Notes under the pieces: model-generated
What the model was told of the DNA's origin: nothing
Database searches by the model: none
The model's input: the letters and a program-made list of their open reading frames with translations, nothing else
Source: Pseudorhodobacter sp.
GTDB taxonomy: Bacteria; Pseudomonadota; Alphaproteobacteria; Rhodobacterales; Rhodobacteraceae
Length of the DNA stretch: 6,534 nt
Direction of reading: 5' to 3'
Assembly (NCBI GenBank): GCA_024641255.1
Contig: JAHEDL010000157.1
Coordinates: 1 to 6,534 of the forward strand
Position numbers and translations under genes: made by a program
In this document: positions 1 to 6,117 of the stretch, piece by piece
How the letters are laid out: each line of letters opens with the position of its first letter
Position numbering within the stretch: the first letter of the stretch is position 1

Positions 1-317
1 TCTGCGCTGACAGCAGGTGCCGCTTTATCTGCCCCCGTTTTATCTGTCCCGGTCGGCGTCTGGTTCGGCACCATTACGGTGGCGTCAGATGATTCGGACG
101 CCGCCGTCGCCCCGGCATCGACAGCAACCGGCGCGGCAATGGTGGCGTCTGCCTGCGCATCCGCCTCAGCCGCCGGTGTCGGCACCGCTGCCGCCGTCAC
201 ATCCGGGCTTTGCCCCTGCACAACCTGCGGCATCGGCGACAGTTGCGAGATTATGCCCAGCCCAACACCCGCCACCACGCCGCCCACAACGATGCCCGTC
301 ACAAAATTGCGGATCAC
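1..317 (-). CDS. N-terminal part of a membrane-anchored protein, probably YibQ-like divergent polysaccharide deacetylase (partial)
   Basis: This gene reads leftwards and runs off the window; about 105 residues are visible. The start is GTG at 317-315. It is preceded by GGAGG (327-323) at 5-base spacing, and an in-frame TAA a few codons upstream leaves only one other possible GTG. The protein opens MIRNFVTGIVVGGVVAGVGL, so residues about 5-23 form a glycine/valine-rich hydrophobic segment that fits an uncleaved signal anchor. It continues ISQLSPMPQ and then a long low-complexity Ala/Pro/Asp/Thr-rich stretch (residues about 30-105) that looks like a disordered periplasmic linker. From memory, Rhodobacteraceae YibQ-like deacetylases begin with this anchor-plus-linker design and can lie next to trpG; that is family knowledge, not seen here. 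The catalytic domain is outside the window, so another anchored envelope protein with a Pro/Ala linker (for example a SPOR-type protein) is possible. The gene itself is well supported; the product is inferred. Confidence 0.65.
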   Translation of the reverse strand, partial: MIRNFVTGIVVGGVVAGVGLGIISQLSPMPQVVQGQSPDVTAAAVPTPAAEADAQADATIAAPVAVDAGATAASESSDATVMVPNQTPTGTDKTGADKAAPAVSA

Positions 318-459
318 ATCTGCCTCCACCCGTTATAAGACGCCACTTGCCCTTGACGCCCCTTTGCCGCTAGGCCCATCTATGAACCCAACACCTGCTG
401 GTCTTCTATAGACCGAAACCAATGCCGCCTTCATCCTCTTTCCGTCCGGACCCTGCAAG
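318..459. promoter_or_regulatory. Divergent intergenic region between the YibQ-like gene and trpG
   Basis: These 142 bases separate two divergent starts and should hold promoters for both. For trpG, CTTGAC at 352-357 matches the alphaproteobacterial -35 consensus, but no good -10 lies 16-18 bases downstream. TCTATAGA at 405-412 looks -10-like but has a poor -35. It overlaps the inverted repeat GGTCT-TCTAT-AGACC (400-414), which could be a small operator. The trpG ribosome-binding site is weak (CGGA near 447-450). I see no run of Trp codons and no clear attenuator, so control by a classical trp leader peptide is not supported. The promoter assignment is tentative. Confidence 0.4.
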
Positions 460-1047
460 ATGCTGCTTCTGATCGACAACTACGACAGCTTTACCTACAA
501 CCTTGTCCATTATCTGGGCGAGCTTGGCGCGGATGTGCAGGTGGTGCGCAACGATGCAATGTCGGTGCAAGACGCGCTGGCGTTAAAACCCGAACTGATC
601 GTGCTGTCGCCCGGCCCCTGCGATCCGGCGCAGGCGGGCATCTGCATCCCGCTGACCCGCGCCGCTGCCGCCGCGGATGTGCCGCTGTTGGGGGTTTGCC
701 TTGGCCATCAGACCATCGGCGAAGCCTTTGGCGGCGATGTGATCCGCTGCCACGAAATCGTGCATGGCAAGATGGGCGCGATGCATCACGCGGGGAAAGG
801 CATGTTCCGCGGCCTGCCCTCGCCCTTCCTTGCCACCCGCTACCATTCGCTGGTGGTCGACCGCACCACCCTGCCCGATTGCCTGGAAGTCACCGCCTGG
901 CTCGAAGACGGCACCATCATGGGCCTGCGCCACAAGGAAAAACTGATCGAGGGCGTGCAGTTCCACCCCGAATCCATCGCGTCGGAACATGGCCACCAAT
1001 TGCTGAAGAACTTCCTAGATTCCGCCAAAGCCCGGGTGCCCGCATGA
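460..1047 (+). CDS. trpG: Anthranilate synthase component II (glutamine amidotransferase subunit)
   Basis: TrpG supplies ammonia from glutamine to the TrpE subunit, which converts chorismate to anthranilate in the first committed step of tryptophan synthesis in the cytoplasm. The 195-residue protein is normal length and is a single class I glutamine amidotransferase domain. It starts [20 protein letters not shown], has the oxyanion-region LSPGPCDP at about 49-56, the nucleophile Cys80 in [15 protein letters not shown], and the His169/Glu171 pair in GVQFHPESI. All three catalytic residues are present. Its stop overlaps the trpD start by 4 bases. TrpE is not encoded next to it, so this is a stand-alone subunit and not a TrpE-G fusion. 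PabA of folate synthesis belongs to the same family and some bacteria share one subunit, so a dual role cannot be excluded; linkage to trpD and trpC favours TrpG. Confidence 0.95.
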   Translation: MLLLIDNYDSFTYNLVHYLGELGADVQVVRNDAMSVQDALALKPELIVLSPGPCDPAQAGICIPLTRAAAAADVPLLGVCLGHQTIGEAFGGDVIRCHEIVHGKMGAMHHAGKGMFRGLPSPFLATRYHSLVVDRTTLPDCLEVTAWLEDGTIMGLRHKEKLIEGVQFHPESIASEHGHQLLKNFLDSAKARVPA

Positions 1048-2057
1048 GCGATGTGTTAAAACCGCTGATCGGCACCGCCGCCACCCGCGCCCTGACACGG
1101 CAAGAGGCCGAGGCCGCCTTTGGCGCGCTGTTCGAAGGCGCAGCCACTCCGGCGCAGATGGGCGGCTTTTTGATGGCGCTGCGCACACGCGGCGAAACCG
1201 TTGCCGAATACACCGCCGCGGCTTCGGTGATGCGCGCCAAATGCAACGGCGTCAGCGCCCCCGCCGGGGCGATCGACATCGTCGGCACCGGCGGCGATGG
1301 CAAAGGCACGCTGAACATCTCGACCGCCACCGCCTTTGTGGTGGCTGGCGCGGGCGTTGTGGTGGCCAAGCACGGCAACCGCAATCTGTCATCGAAATCC
1401 GGCTCTGCCGATGCGCTGACCGAAATGGGCCTGAACGTGATGATCGCCCCCGATGTGGTCGAACGCTGCATCGCAGAGGCAGGCATCGGCTTCATGATGG
1501 CACCGATGCACCACCCGGCGATGCGCCATGTCGGTCCGGTGCGGATCGAACTTGGCACCCGCACGATCTTCAACATTCTTGGGCCATTGACCAACCCCGC
1601 AGGCGTCAAACGCCAACTCACCGGCGCGTTTTCCCCTGCGCTCATCCGCCCGATGGCCGAAACCCTGCTGGCGCTGGGGTCGGAAAAGGCGTGGCTGGTG
1701 CATGGCGGCGACGGGTCGGATGAAATCTCTATCGCCGCCCCCACCGCCGTCGCAGCCCTTGAAGACGGCGCAGTACGCGAATTCACCCTGCATCCCGAAG
1801 ATGCGGGCTTGCCGGTTTATGCCTTCGAAGCCATCATGGGCGGCACACCCGCCGAAAACGCCGTGGCGTTCCGTGCGCTGCTTGATGGCGCCAAAGGCGG
1901 CTTCCGCGACGCGGTGCTGTTGAATGCCGCAGCGGCCCTTGTGGTGGCAGACAAAGCCGCATCGCTGAAAGAAGGCGTTGAAATGGCACGGGTTTCAATC
2001 GACTCCGGTGCCGCCAAAGCCAAGATCGAGGCGCTGAAACGCCTGACCCACGCCTGA
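1044..2057 (+). CDS. trpD: Anthranilate phosphoribosyltransferase
   Basis: TrpD transfers the phosphoribosyl group of PRPP to anthranilate, the second step of tryptophan synthesis. The 337-residue protein is full length for the family: an N-terminal helical domain (about 1-70) and then the glycosyltransferase family 3 domain. Visible signatures are the PRPP-binding GTGGD (81-85), NISTATAF (91-98), [15 protein letters not shown] (109-123), the anthranilate-contact region [20 protein letters not shown] (166-185) and the metal-binding pair Asp226-Glu227 in GSDEIS. The reading frame stays open far upstream, but the ATG at 1044 is chosen because it gives the family's normal N-terminus ([10 protein letters not shown]) and forms an ATGA overlap with the trpG stop. 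There is no good Shine-Dalgarno sequence at this start, so translation probably depends on ribosomes arriving from trpG. Confidence 0.96.
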   Translation: MSDVLKPLIGTAATRALTRQEAEAAFGALFEGAATPAQMGGFLMALRTRGETVAEYTAAASVMRAKCNGVSAPAGAIDIVGTGGDGKGTLNISTATAFVVAGAGVVVAKHGNRNLSSKSGSADALTEMGLNVMIAPDVVERCIAEAGIGFMMAPMHHPAMRHVGPVRIELGTRTIFNILGPLTNPAGVKRQLTGAFSPALIRPMAETLLALGSEKAWLVHGGDGSDEISIAAPTAVAALEDGAVREFTLHPEDAGLPVYAFEAIMGGTPAENAVAFRALLDGAKGGFRDAVLLNAAAALVVADKAASLKEGVEMARVSIDSGAAKAKIEALKRLTHA

Positions 2058-2061
2058 CCCC

Positions 2062-2721
2062 ATGCGGCCCGCGCCCCCCGACGATTGGGCCGATCTGCCA
2101 TTTTTCAGCGATGGCAGTTGGGCCAACCTATGGCAACGGCTTAGCGCCGACACTGCGGCAAACGCCCCTTGGCAACCGCCACCCGCGCAACTGTTCCGCG
2201 CGCTGGCTCTGACACCACGCGCGGCCGTCAAGGTGGTCATCCTGGGCCAAGATCCCTACCCCACGCCGGGCCGCGCCACCGGCCTTGCGTTTTCCTTCCC
2301 GCCCGCAACGCCGCCCCGCCATTCGCTCAAAAACATCCTGACCGAAGTCGCCATCGACACAGGCCTTGCCAAAGCCGATGGCGATTTAACCGCATGGGCG
2401 CGGCAAGGCGTGCTCTTGCTCAACACCGTGCTGACCGTGCCGCTCAACGCCGCCAACGGCCACCAAAGCTATGGCTGGCAAAGCCTGACCCGGCAGATCC
2501 TTGCCGCCACCGCCGCCGATGGCCCGCGCGCCTTCCTGCTTTGGGGTGCCCCGGCACAAAAGCTTTGCGCCGATCTGCCGCGTGCAAACCACCTTTTTCT
2601 CCGCAGCCCGCACCCCTCGCCGCTGTCGGCCCATCGCGGCTTTTTCGGCTCCCGCCCGTTCACCGCCATCAACCATTGGCTCACCGACCAAGGCCAATCC
2701 GCCATCGACTGGAACGCCTGA
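2062..2721 (+). CDS. ung: Uracil-DNA glycosylase, family 1
   Basis: Ung removes uracil from DNA, produced by cytosine deamination or dUTP misincorporation, and starts base excision repair. The 219 residues fit the family. The water-activating motif is GQDPYP (62-67), with catalytic Asp64 and the thymine-excluding Tyr66. Phe77 in GLAFSF is the base-stacking residue, Asn121 in LLLNTVLTV reads uracil, and the minor-groove loop [13 protein letters not shown] (184-196) carries the catalytic His184 and the intercalating Leu188. The usual His after DPY is Pro here; from memory this is common in alphaproteobacteria. The gene starts 4 bases after the trpD stop without a clear Shine-Dalgarno sequence, so it is probably co-transcribed and translationally coupled with trpGD. 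It has no role in tryptophan synthesis. The motifs rule out family 4/5 glycosylases. Confidence 0.95.
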   Translation: MRPAPPDDWADLPFFSDGSWANLWQRLSADTAANAPWQPPPAQLFRALALTPRAAVKVVILGQDPYPTPGRATGLAFSFPPATPPRHSLKNILTEVAIDTGLAKADGDLTAWARQGVLLLNTVLTVPLNAANGHQSYGWQSLTRQILAATAADGPRAFLLWGAPAQKLCADLPRANHLFLRSPHPSPLSAHRGFFGSRPFTAINHWLTDQGQSAIDWNA

Positions 2722-2774
2722 CCCTTTCTTTCTGCCCCCCACCGCGCTAGACCAAACCAAGCCCATTCACATTG

Positions 2775-2816
2775 GGAAAAATATCCTGCGGGGGTCCGGG
2801 GGTGCAAAACCCCCGG
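2775..2816 (+). repeat. A-rich block plus GC-rich hairpin with tandem CGGGGGT, possible dispersed intergenic element
   Basis: GGAAAAATATCC (2775-2786) is followed by two copies of CGGGGGT (2789-2795 and 2797-2803) one base apart. The second copy forms a perfect 8-bp stem, CCGGGGGT (2796-2803) with ACCCCCGG (2809-2816), closing a GCAAA loop. The first copy could pair with the same ACCCCCG arm instead, so two exclusive folds are possible. No U-tract follows on the plus strand, so it does not look like a standard intrinsic terminator. On the minus strand a TATTTTT lies about 12 bases past the stem, which is too far. From memory, similar AAAAATATCC plus GGGGGTCCGGGGG sequences occur in intergenic gaps of Rhodobacteraceae genomes; this needs a genome search. 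Possible roles are transcript-end protection, weak termination before trpC, or a REP-like repeat. Confidence 0.5.
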
Positions 2817-2817
2817 C

Positions 2818-2852
2818 GCCTGCCACCACACCACAGGCCAGCCATGGCAGGC
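2818..2852 (+). repeat. Inverted repeat upstream of trpC
   Basis: GCCTGCCA (2818-2825) and TGGCAGGC (2845-2852) are perfect 8-base inverted repeats separated by 19 bases, immediately after the preceding GC-rich hairpin. The right arm includes part of the self-complementary GCCATGGC (2841-2848). In RNA this would form a second stem ending about 13 bases before the GGAAA ribosome-binding site (2866-2870) of trpC. It may be a leader structure affecting trpC translation or a protein-binding dyad. No trp-specific regulator site or Trp-rich leader peptide is visible, so the function is unknown. Confidence 0.4.
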
Positions 2853-2878
2853 CCGCCCGAACAACGGAAACAAACCGC

Positions 2879-3691
2879 ATGCCCACCATCCTCGACCGCA
2901 TCAAAGCCTATAAACTGGAAGAGATCGCCGCGCGCAAAGCCGCCCGCGCCTTGGCCGAGGTTGAAGAAGCCGCCCGCAACGCCCCCGCCCCGCGCGGCTT
3001 TGCCAAGGCGCTGTCCGAAGCCGCCGCGTCCGGCTATGGCCTGATCGCCGAAATCAAAAAGGCCAGCCCATCCAAGGGCCTGATCCGCCCCGATTTCCAC
3101 CCGATCGATCTTGCCCGCGCCTACGAAGCGGGCGGCGCCACCTGCCTGTCGGTGCTGACCGACACGCCATCGTTTCAAGGCGCCGATGCCTACCTGACTG
3201 CCGCACATGATGCCACCGCCTTGCCCTGCCTGCGCAAAGACTTCCTCTATGACCCCTATCAGGTGGTCGAAGCCCGCGCGCTGCACGCCGATTGCATCTT
3301 GATCATCATGGCCTCGCTGTCGGATGCGCAGGCCGCCGAACTCGAAGCCGCCGCCTTTGAACAGGGCATGGATGTGCTGATCGAAGTGCATGACCGCGCC
3401 GAACTTGATCGTGCCTGCGCGCTGAAATCGCCGCTGATGGGCATCAACAACCGCAATCTGCACACTTTCGATGTCACGCTGGACACCACGCGCCAACTTG
3501 CCCGCCATGTGCCCGAAGACAGGCTGATCGTGTCCGAATCCGGCCTGTTCACCCCCGCCGATCTGGCCGACGTTGCCGCCTATGGCGCGCGCTGCTTCCT
3601 GATCGGCGAAGCCTTGATGCGGCAAGACGATGTTGCCGCCGCCACCCGCGCCATTCTGGCGCGCCCACTGGTCGGCGGAGGCGGCGCATGA
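2879..3691 (+). CDS. trpC: Indole-3-glycerol phosphate synthase
   Basis: TrpC closes the indole ring, converting carboxyphenylaminodeoxyribulose phosphate to indole-3-glycerol phosphate. The 270 residues form a single TIM-barrel without a fused TrpF domain, so TrpF must be a separate gene elsewhere. Catalytic and binding residues line up with the family: Glu58 and Lys60 in [12 protein letters not shown], Ser63, Lys120 in CLRKDF, Glu169 in VLIEVHD, Asn190 in GINNRNL, and Glu220/Ser221 in VSESG. The phosphate-binding end is LIGEALMR (241-248). The frame is open far upstream, but the ATG at 2879 gives the family-typical [12 protein letters not shown] and has GGAAA (2866-2870) eight bases before it. 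A 157-base gap with two inverted repeats separates it from ung, so it may have its own promoter or leader. A CTAGAC at 2747-2752 is -10-like but lacks a convincing -35. Its stop overlaps the moaC start. Confidence 0.96.
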   Translation: MPTILDRIKAYKLEEIAARKAARALAEVEEAARNAPAPRGFAKALSEAAASGYGLIAEIKKASPSKGLIRPDFHPIDLARAYEAGGATCLSVLTDTPSFQGADAYLTAAHDATALPCLRKDFLYDPYQVVEARALHADCILIIMASLSDAQAAELEAAAFEQGMDVLIEVHDRAELDRACALKSPLMGINNRNLHTFDVTLDTTRQLARHVPEDRLIVSESGLFTPADLADVAAYGARCFLIGEALMRQDDVAAATRAILARPLVGGGGA

Positions 3692-4176
3692 GCTTGACCC
3701 ACTTTGACGATCAGGGCCACGCCCATATGGTCGATGTCTCTGACAAGCCCACCACCGCCCGCATCGCCACCGCCCGCGGTGCGGTCAGGATGAGCCTTGA
3801 AACCCTGACCCTGATCACCGAAGGCCGCGCCAAAAAGGGCGATGTGCTGGGGGTGGCGCGGCTGGCAGGCATCATGGCCGCCAAGAAAACCGCCGATCTG
3901 ATCCCGCTGTGCCATCCGCTGCCGATCACCAAAGTCGCGCTTGATCTCACCCCCGACACCACGCTTCCCGGCATCATCGTCGAAGCCACCGTCAAAACCG
4001 GCGGCCAAACAGGCGTCGAGATGGAGGCGCTTACCGCAGTTTCCGTCGCCTGCCTGACAATCTATGACATGGTGAAAGCGGTCGAAAAATCGATGGTGAT
4101 CGACGGCATCCGCCTGATGTTGAAAGACGGCGGCAAATCTGGCCGCTTCGAGGCCAATCTGCAGGACACCCCATGA
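3688..4176 (+). CDS. moaC: Cyclic pyranopterin monophosphate synthase
   Basis: MoaC works after MoaA in the first stage of molybdenum cofactor synthesis, turning 3',8-cyclo-7,8-dihydro-GTP into cyclic pyranopterin monophosphate. The 162 residues are normal for this hexameric enzyme. Conserved blocks are [18 protein letters not shown] (14-31), Lys50 in [14 protein letters not shown], His76 in [10 protein letters not shown], the [19 protein letters not shown] block (110-128) with Glu111, Glu113 and Asp127, Lys130, and GGKSG near the C-terminus (148-152). Together these cover the known active-site positions. The start ATG overlaps the trpC stop (ATGA) and has a strong GGAGG (3677-3681) inside the last trpC codons, so it can be translated with or without coupling. 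moaA is not in the window. Confidence 0.96.
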   Translation: MSLTHFDDQGHAHMVDVSDKPTTARIATARGAVRMSLETLTLITEGRAKKGDVLGVARLAGIMAAKKTADLIPLCHPLPITKVALDLTPDTTLPGIIVEATVKTGGQTGVEMEALTAVSVACLTIYDMVKAVEKSMVIDGIRLMLKDGGKSGRFEANLQDTP

Positions 4177-5348
4177 TCACCGTTGAAGAGGCGCTTGCCC
4201 GCTGTCTGGCCCTTGCCACCCGCCTTGGCTCTGAAACCGTGCCGCTGCGCGAAGCCAATGGCCGCGTCATGGCCGAACCAGCCACAGCGCGCCTGACCCA
4301 GCCGCCCTTCGCCGCCTCGGCGATGGATGGCTACGCCTTGGGCCGCAACGCCGAAGCCGGCGATCAGTTCACCGTCATCGGCGAAGCCGGGGCCGGTCAT
4401 GGCTTTGCCGGTAGCCTTGCGCCACAAGACGCCACGCGCATCTTTACCGGTGCCCCGCTGCCCACCGGGGCCGTCACCATTGCCATTCAAGAAGATGTCA
4501 CCGCCAACGGCCAATCCATCACGGTGAACACCGCCACCAAAACCGGCGACAACATCCGCCCGCAGGGCCAGGATTTTGCACTTGGCGATACCCTGTCCCC
4601 GCGCCTGCTGCGCCCGAACGATCTGGCGCTGCTGGCCGCGATGAATGTGCCCGACGTTGCCGTCACCCGCCGCCCGGTCGTCGCGCTGATCGCCACTGGC
4701 GACGAATTGGTGATGCCCGGCGAACAGCCCGGCCCCGACCAGATCATCGCGTCAAACACCTTTGCCTTGGCCGCGATGATCGAAGCCGCAGGCGGTCAGG
4801 CCCGCATGCTGCCCATCGCCCGCGACAACGAAGCCTCGCTGCGCACGGTGTTTGCCCTGACCGAAGGTGCCGATCTGATCGTGACCATCGGCGGCGCCAG
4901 CGTCGGCGACCACGATCTTGTCGGCAAAGTCGCCACCGATCTGGGGTTGGAACGCGCCTTCTGGAAAATCGCCATGCGCCCCGGCAAACCGCTTATGGCG
5001 GGCCGGGTGCTGGGCATTCCGATGCTGGGCCTGCCCGGCAATCCGGTATCGGCGATTGTCTGCGGCCACCTGTTTCTGGTGCCGATGCTCAAGGCGATGC
5101 TGGGCCAACCCGCCACGCCGCAAACCCTTGCCGCGCGCTTGGGGGCAGATCAGCCCGCCAACGGCCCGCGCACCCATTACATGCGCGCGCGCCTTGCCGT
5201 GACCGACGGTCAGCCCACCATCACCCCGTTTGACCGTCAGGATTCTGCCCTGCTGTCGATCCTGACCGAAGCCAACGCGCTGCTGATCCGCCCCAACGGC
5301 GATGGGCCGCGCCGTGCGGGCGACTTGGTGGACTATATTGCAATCTAG
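4173..5348 (+). CDS. moeA: Molybdopterin molybdenumtransferase (molybdate insertion)
   Basis: MoeA inserts molybdate into adenylylated molybdopterin, the last common step of molybdenum cofactor synthesis. The protein has 391 residues, close to the usual 400 or so for single-domain-set bacterial MoeA without a fused MogA. Landmarks in order: [12 protein letters not shown] (44-55) with the conserved Asp52, [10 protein letters not shown] (91-100) followed by IQED (105-108), the MoCF_biosynth domain with ATGDEL (174-179), the pterin-binding GGASVGDHD (240-248), MRPGKP (268-273) and GLPGNPVSA (286-294), then the C-terminal beta domain (about 320-391). It begins with an ATGA overlap with moaC and has AGGA (4163-4166) six bases upstream. 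Being fused in transcription to moaC fits a shared pathway. No strong terminator is visible after the TAG stop, so some transcription could continue into lexA. Confidence 0.96.
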   Translation: MITVEEALARCLALATRLGSETVPLREANGRVMAEPATARLTQPPFAASAMDGYALGRNAEAGDQFTVIGEAGAGHGFAGSLAPQDATRIFTGAPLPTGAVTIAIQEDVTANGQSITVNTATKTGDNIRPQGQDFALGDTLSPRLLRPNDLALLAAMNVPDVAVTRRPVVALIATGDELVMPGEQPGPDQIIASNTFALAAMIEAAGGQARMLPIARDNEASLRTVFALTEGADLIVTIGGASVGDHDLVGKVATDLGLERAFWKIAMRPGKPLMAGRVLGIPMLGLPGNPVSAIVCGHLFLVPMLKAMLGQPATPQTLAARLGADQPANGPRTHYMRARLAVTDGQPTITPFDRQDSALLSILTEANALLIRPNGDGPRRAGDLVDYIAI

Positions 5349-5370
5349 GCGGCTATTGCCCGCAGCAGAC

Positions 5371-5404
5371 TTGACACAAAGCAAGAACAAGGGCAGAACA
5401 TAAG
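5371..5404 (+). promoter_or_regulatory. lexA promoter region with SOS operator
   Basis: A perfect -35 hexamer TTGACA lies at 5371-5376. GAAC-AAGGGCA-GAAC at 5385-5399 is an exact GAAC-N7-GAAC direct repeat (GTTC-N7-GTTC on the other strand), the known alphaproteobacterial LexA binding site; it is unlike the CTG-N10-CAG box of E. coli. It sits in the spacer and over the expected -10 position, where bound LexA would block RNA polymerase. The -10 itself is not clear: candidates at 5394-5401 are poor matches. The start codon is 31 bases downstream of the box. The G-rich stretch at 5419-5423 is a weak ribosome-binding site. Confidence 0.88.
5385..5399 (+). promoter_or_regulatory. LexA (SOS) box GAAC-N7-GAAC
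   Basis: The two GAAC half-sites are at 5385-5388 and 5396-5399 with exactly seven bases between them. Its place directly upstream of lexA implies negative autoregulation that is relieved when RecA filaments promote LexA self-cleavage. I noticed no second copy elsewhere between the genes, so ung does not appear to have its own SOS box. Confidence 0.88.
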
Positions 5405-5430
5405 CGTAACATCCGCTTGGGGGCTGGACC

Positions 5431-6117
5431 ATGCTGACGCGTAAGCAACTAGAGCTGTTGGATTTCATCAAGACCCGTATGGATCGTGACGGCGTCCCCC
5501 CTTCGTTTGATGAAATGAAAGACGCACTTGATTTACGGTCGAAATCCGGCATTCATCGGCTGATCACCGCCTTGGAAGAACGCGGCTTCATCCGCCGCCT
5601 TGCCCATCGCGCCCGCGCCTTGGAAATCCTGAAACTCCCCGAAGCGATGGAAAAGTCTGGTTTCTCGCCCAAGGTGATCATGGGCGACAAGGTTGATGCC
5701 CCTAAAACCGCGCTGCCGGTCGATGCCGTCTATGCGCTTGAAATTCCGGTCATGGGGCGCATCGCCGCTGGTGTGCCGATCGAAGCGATTTCTTATGCCT
5801 CGCATAACGTCGCGGTGCCGGGGTCGATGCTTTCGGGCAATGGCCAGCACTACGCGCTAGAGGTGAAGGGCGATTCGATGATCGAAGCCGGCATCAACGA
5901 TGGCGACATCGTGGTGATCCGTGAACAAAACACCGCCGAAAACGGTGAAATTGTTGTGGCCTTGGTCGAAGATTCCGAAGCCACGCTGAAACGCTTCCGC
6001 CGTCGTGGCAACATGATCGCGCTAGAGGCGGCAAATCCTGCCTATGAAACCCGCGTTTTCCCCGATCATATGGTCAAGGTGCAGGGGCGTCTGGTCGGGC
6101 TAATCCGCAGCTACTGA
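5431..6117 (+). CDS. lexA: SOS response repressor / autoprotease LexA
   Basis: LexA represses DNA-damage genes and cleaves itself when stimulated by RecA-ssDNA filaments. The 228-residue protein has an N-terminal winged helix-turn-helix (about 1-65: [17 protein letters not shown], then [20 protein letters not shown]) and a linker (about 68-103) longer than in E. coli LexA (202 residues), as usual in alphaproteobacteria. The C-terminal S24 peptidase domain follows. The cleavage site is Ala113-Gly114 in [11 protein letters not shown], the nucleophile is Ser149 in GDSMIEAGI, and the general base is Lys187 in EATLKRF. The ATG at 5431 gives the standard N-terminus. Its own promoter and SOS box lie directly upstream, separating it from moeA. 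Its last 18 bases overlap the 3' end of comEC on the other strand. Confidence 0.97.
   Translation: MLTRKQLELLDFIKTRMDRDGVPPSFDEMKDALDLRSKSGIHRLITALEERGFIRRLAHRARALEILKLPEAMEKSGFSPKVIMGDKVDAPKTALPVDAVYALEIPVMGRIAAGVPIEAISYASHNVAVPGSMLSGNGQHYALEVKGDSMIEAGINDGDIVVIREQNTAENGEIVVALVEDSEATLKRFRRRGNMIALEAANPAYETRVFPDHMVKVQGRLVGLIRSY

Noticed and set aside
332..337. TATAAC on the minus strand as a -10 for the YibQ-like gene
   Set aside because: A start about 7 bases downstream would fall inside the GGAGG ribosome-binding site, and no -35 is present at the right spacing.
17..411. Overlapping plus-strand open frames in the first 400 bases
   Set aside because: They are Pro/Ala-rich shadows antisense to the GTG-start anchored protein, which has a strong ribosome-binding site and a membrane segment. 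No ribosome-binding site was seen for the plus-strand frames.
382..411. Nine-residue open frame MNPTPAGLL as a possible trp leader peptide
   Set aside because: It has no Trp codons, no ribosome-binding site and no terminator/antiterminator pair behind it.
696..1043. Upstream extension of the trpD frame
   Set aside because: It overlaps trpG entirely and would add over 100 Arg/Pro-rich residues absent from the family; the ATG at 1044 gives the normal TrpD N-terminus.
917..1786. 289-codon open frame on the minus strand across trpG/trpD
   Set aside because: It lies antisense to trpD with its conserved motifs, has composition typical of a GC-rich shadow frame (Ser/Pro/Arg/Ala-rich) and no recognisable domain.
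2501..2878. Upstream extension of the trpC frame
   Set aside because: It runs through ung and the hairpin region. The ATG at 2879 has a ribosome-binding site and gives the standard TrpC start.
2747..3625. 292-codon open frame on the minus strand across trpC
   Set aside because: It is a Gly/Ala-rich shadow of trpC that runs through the intergenic hairpins and shows no family motifs.
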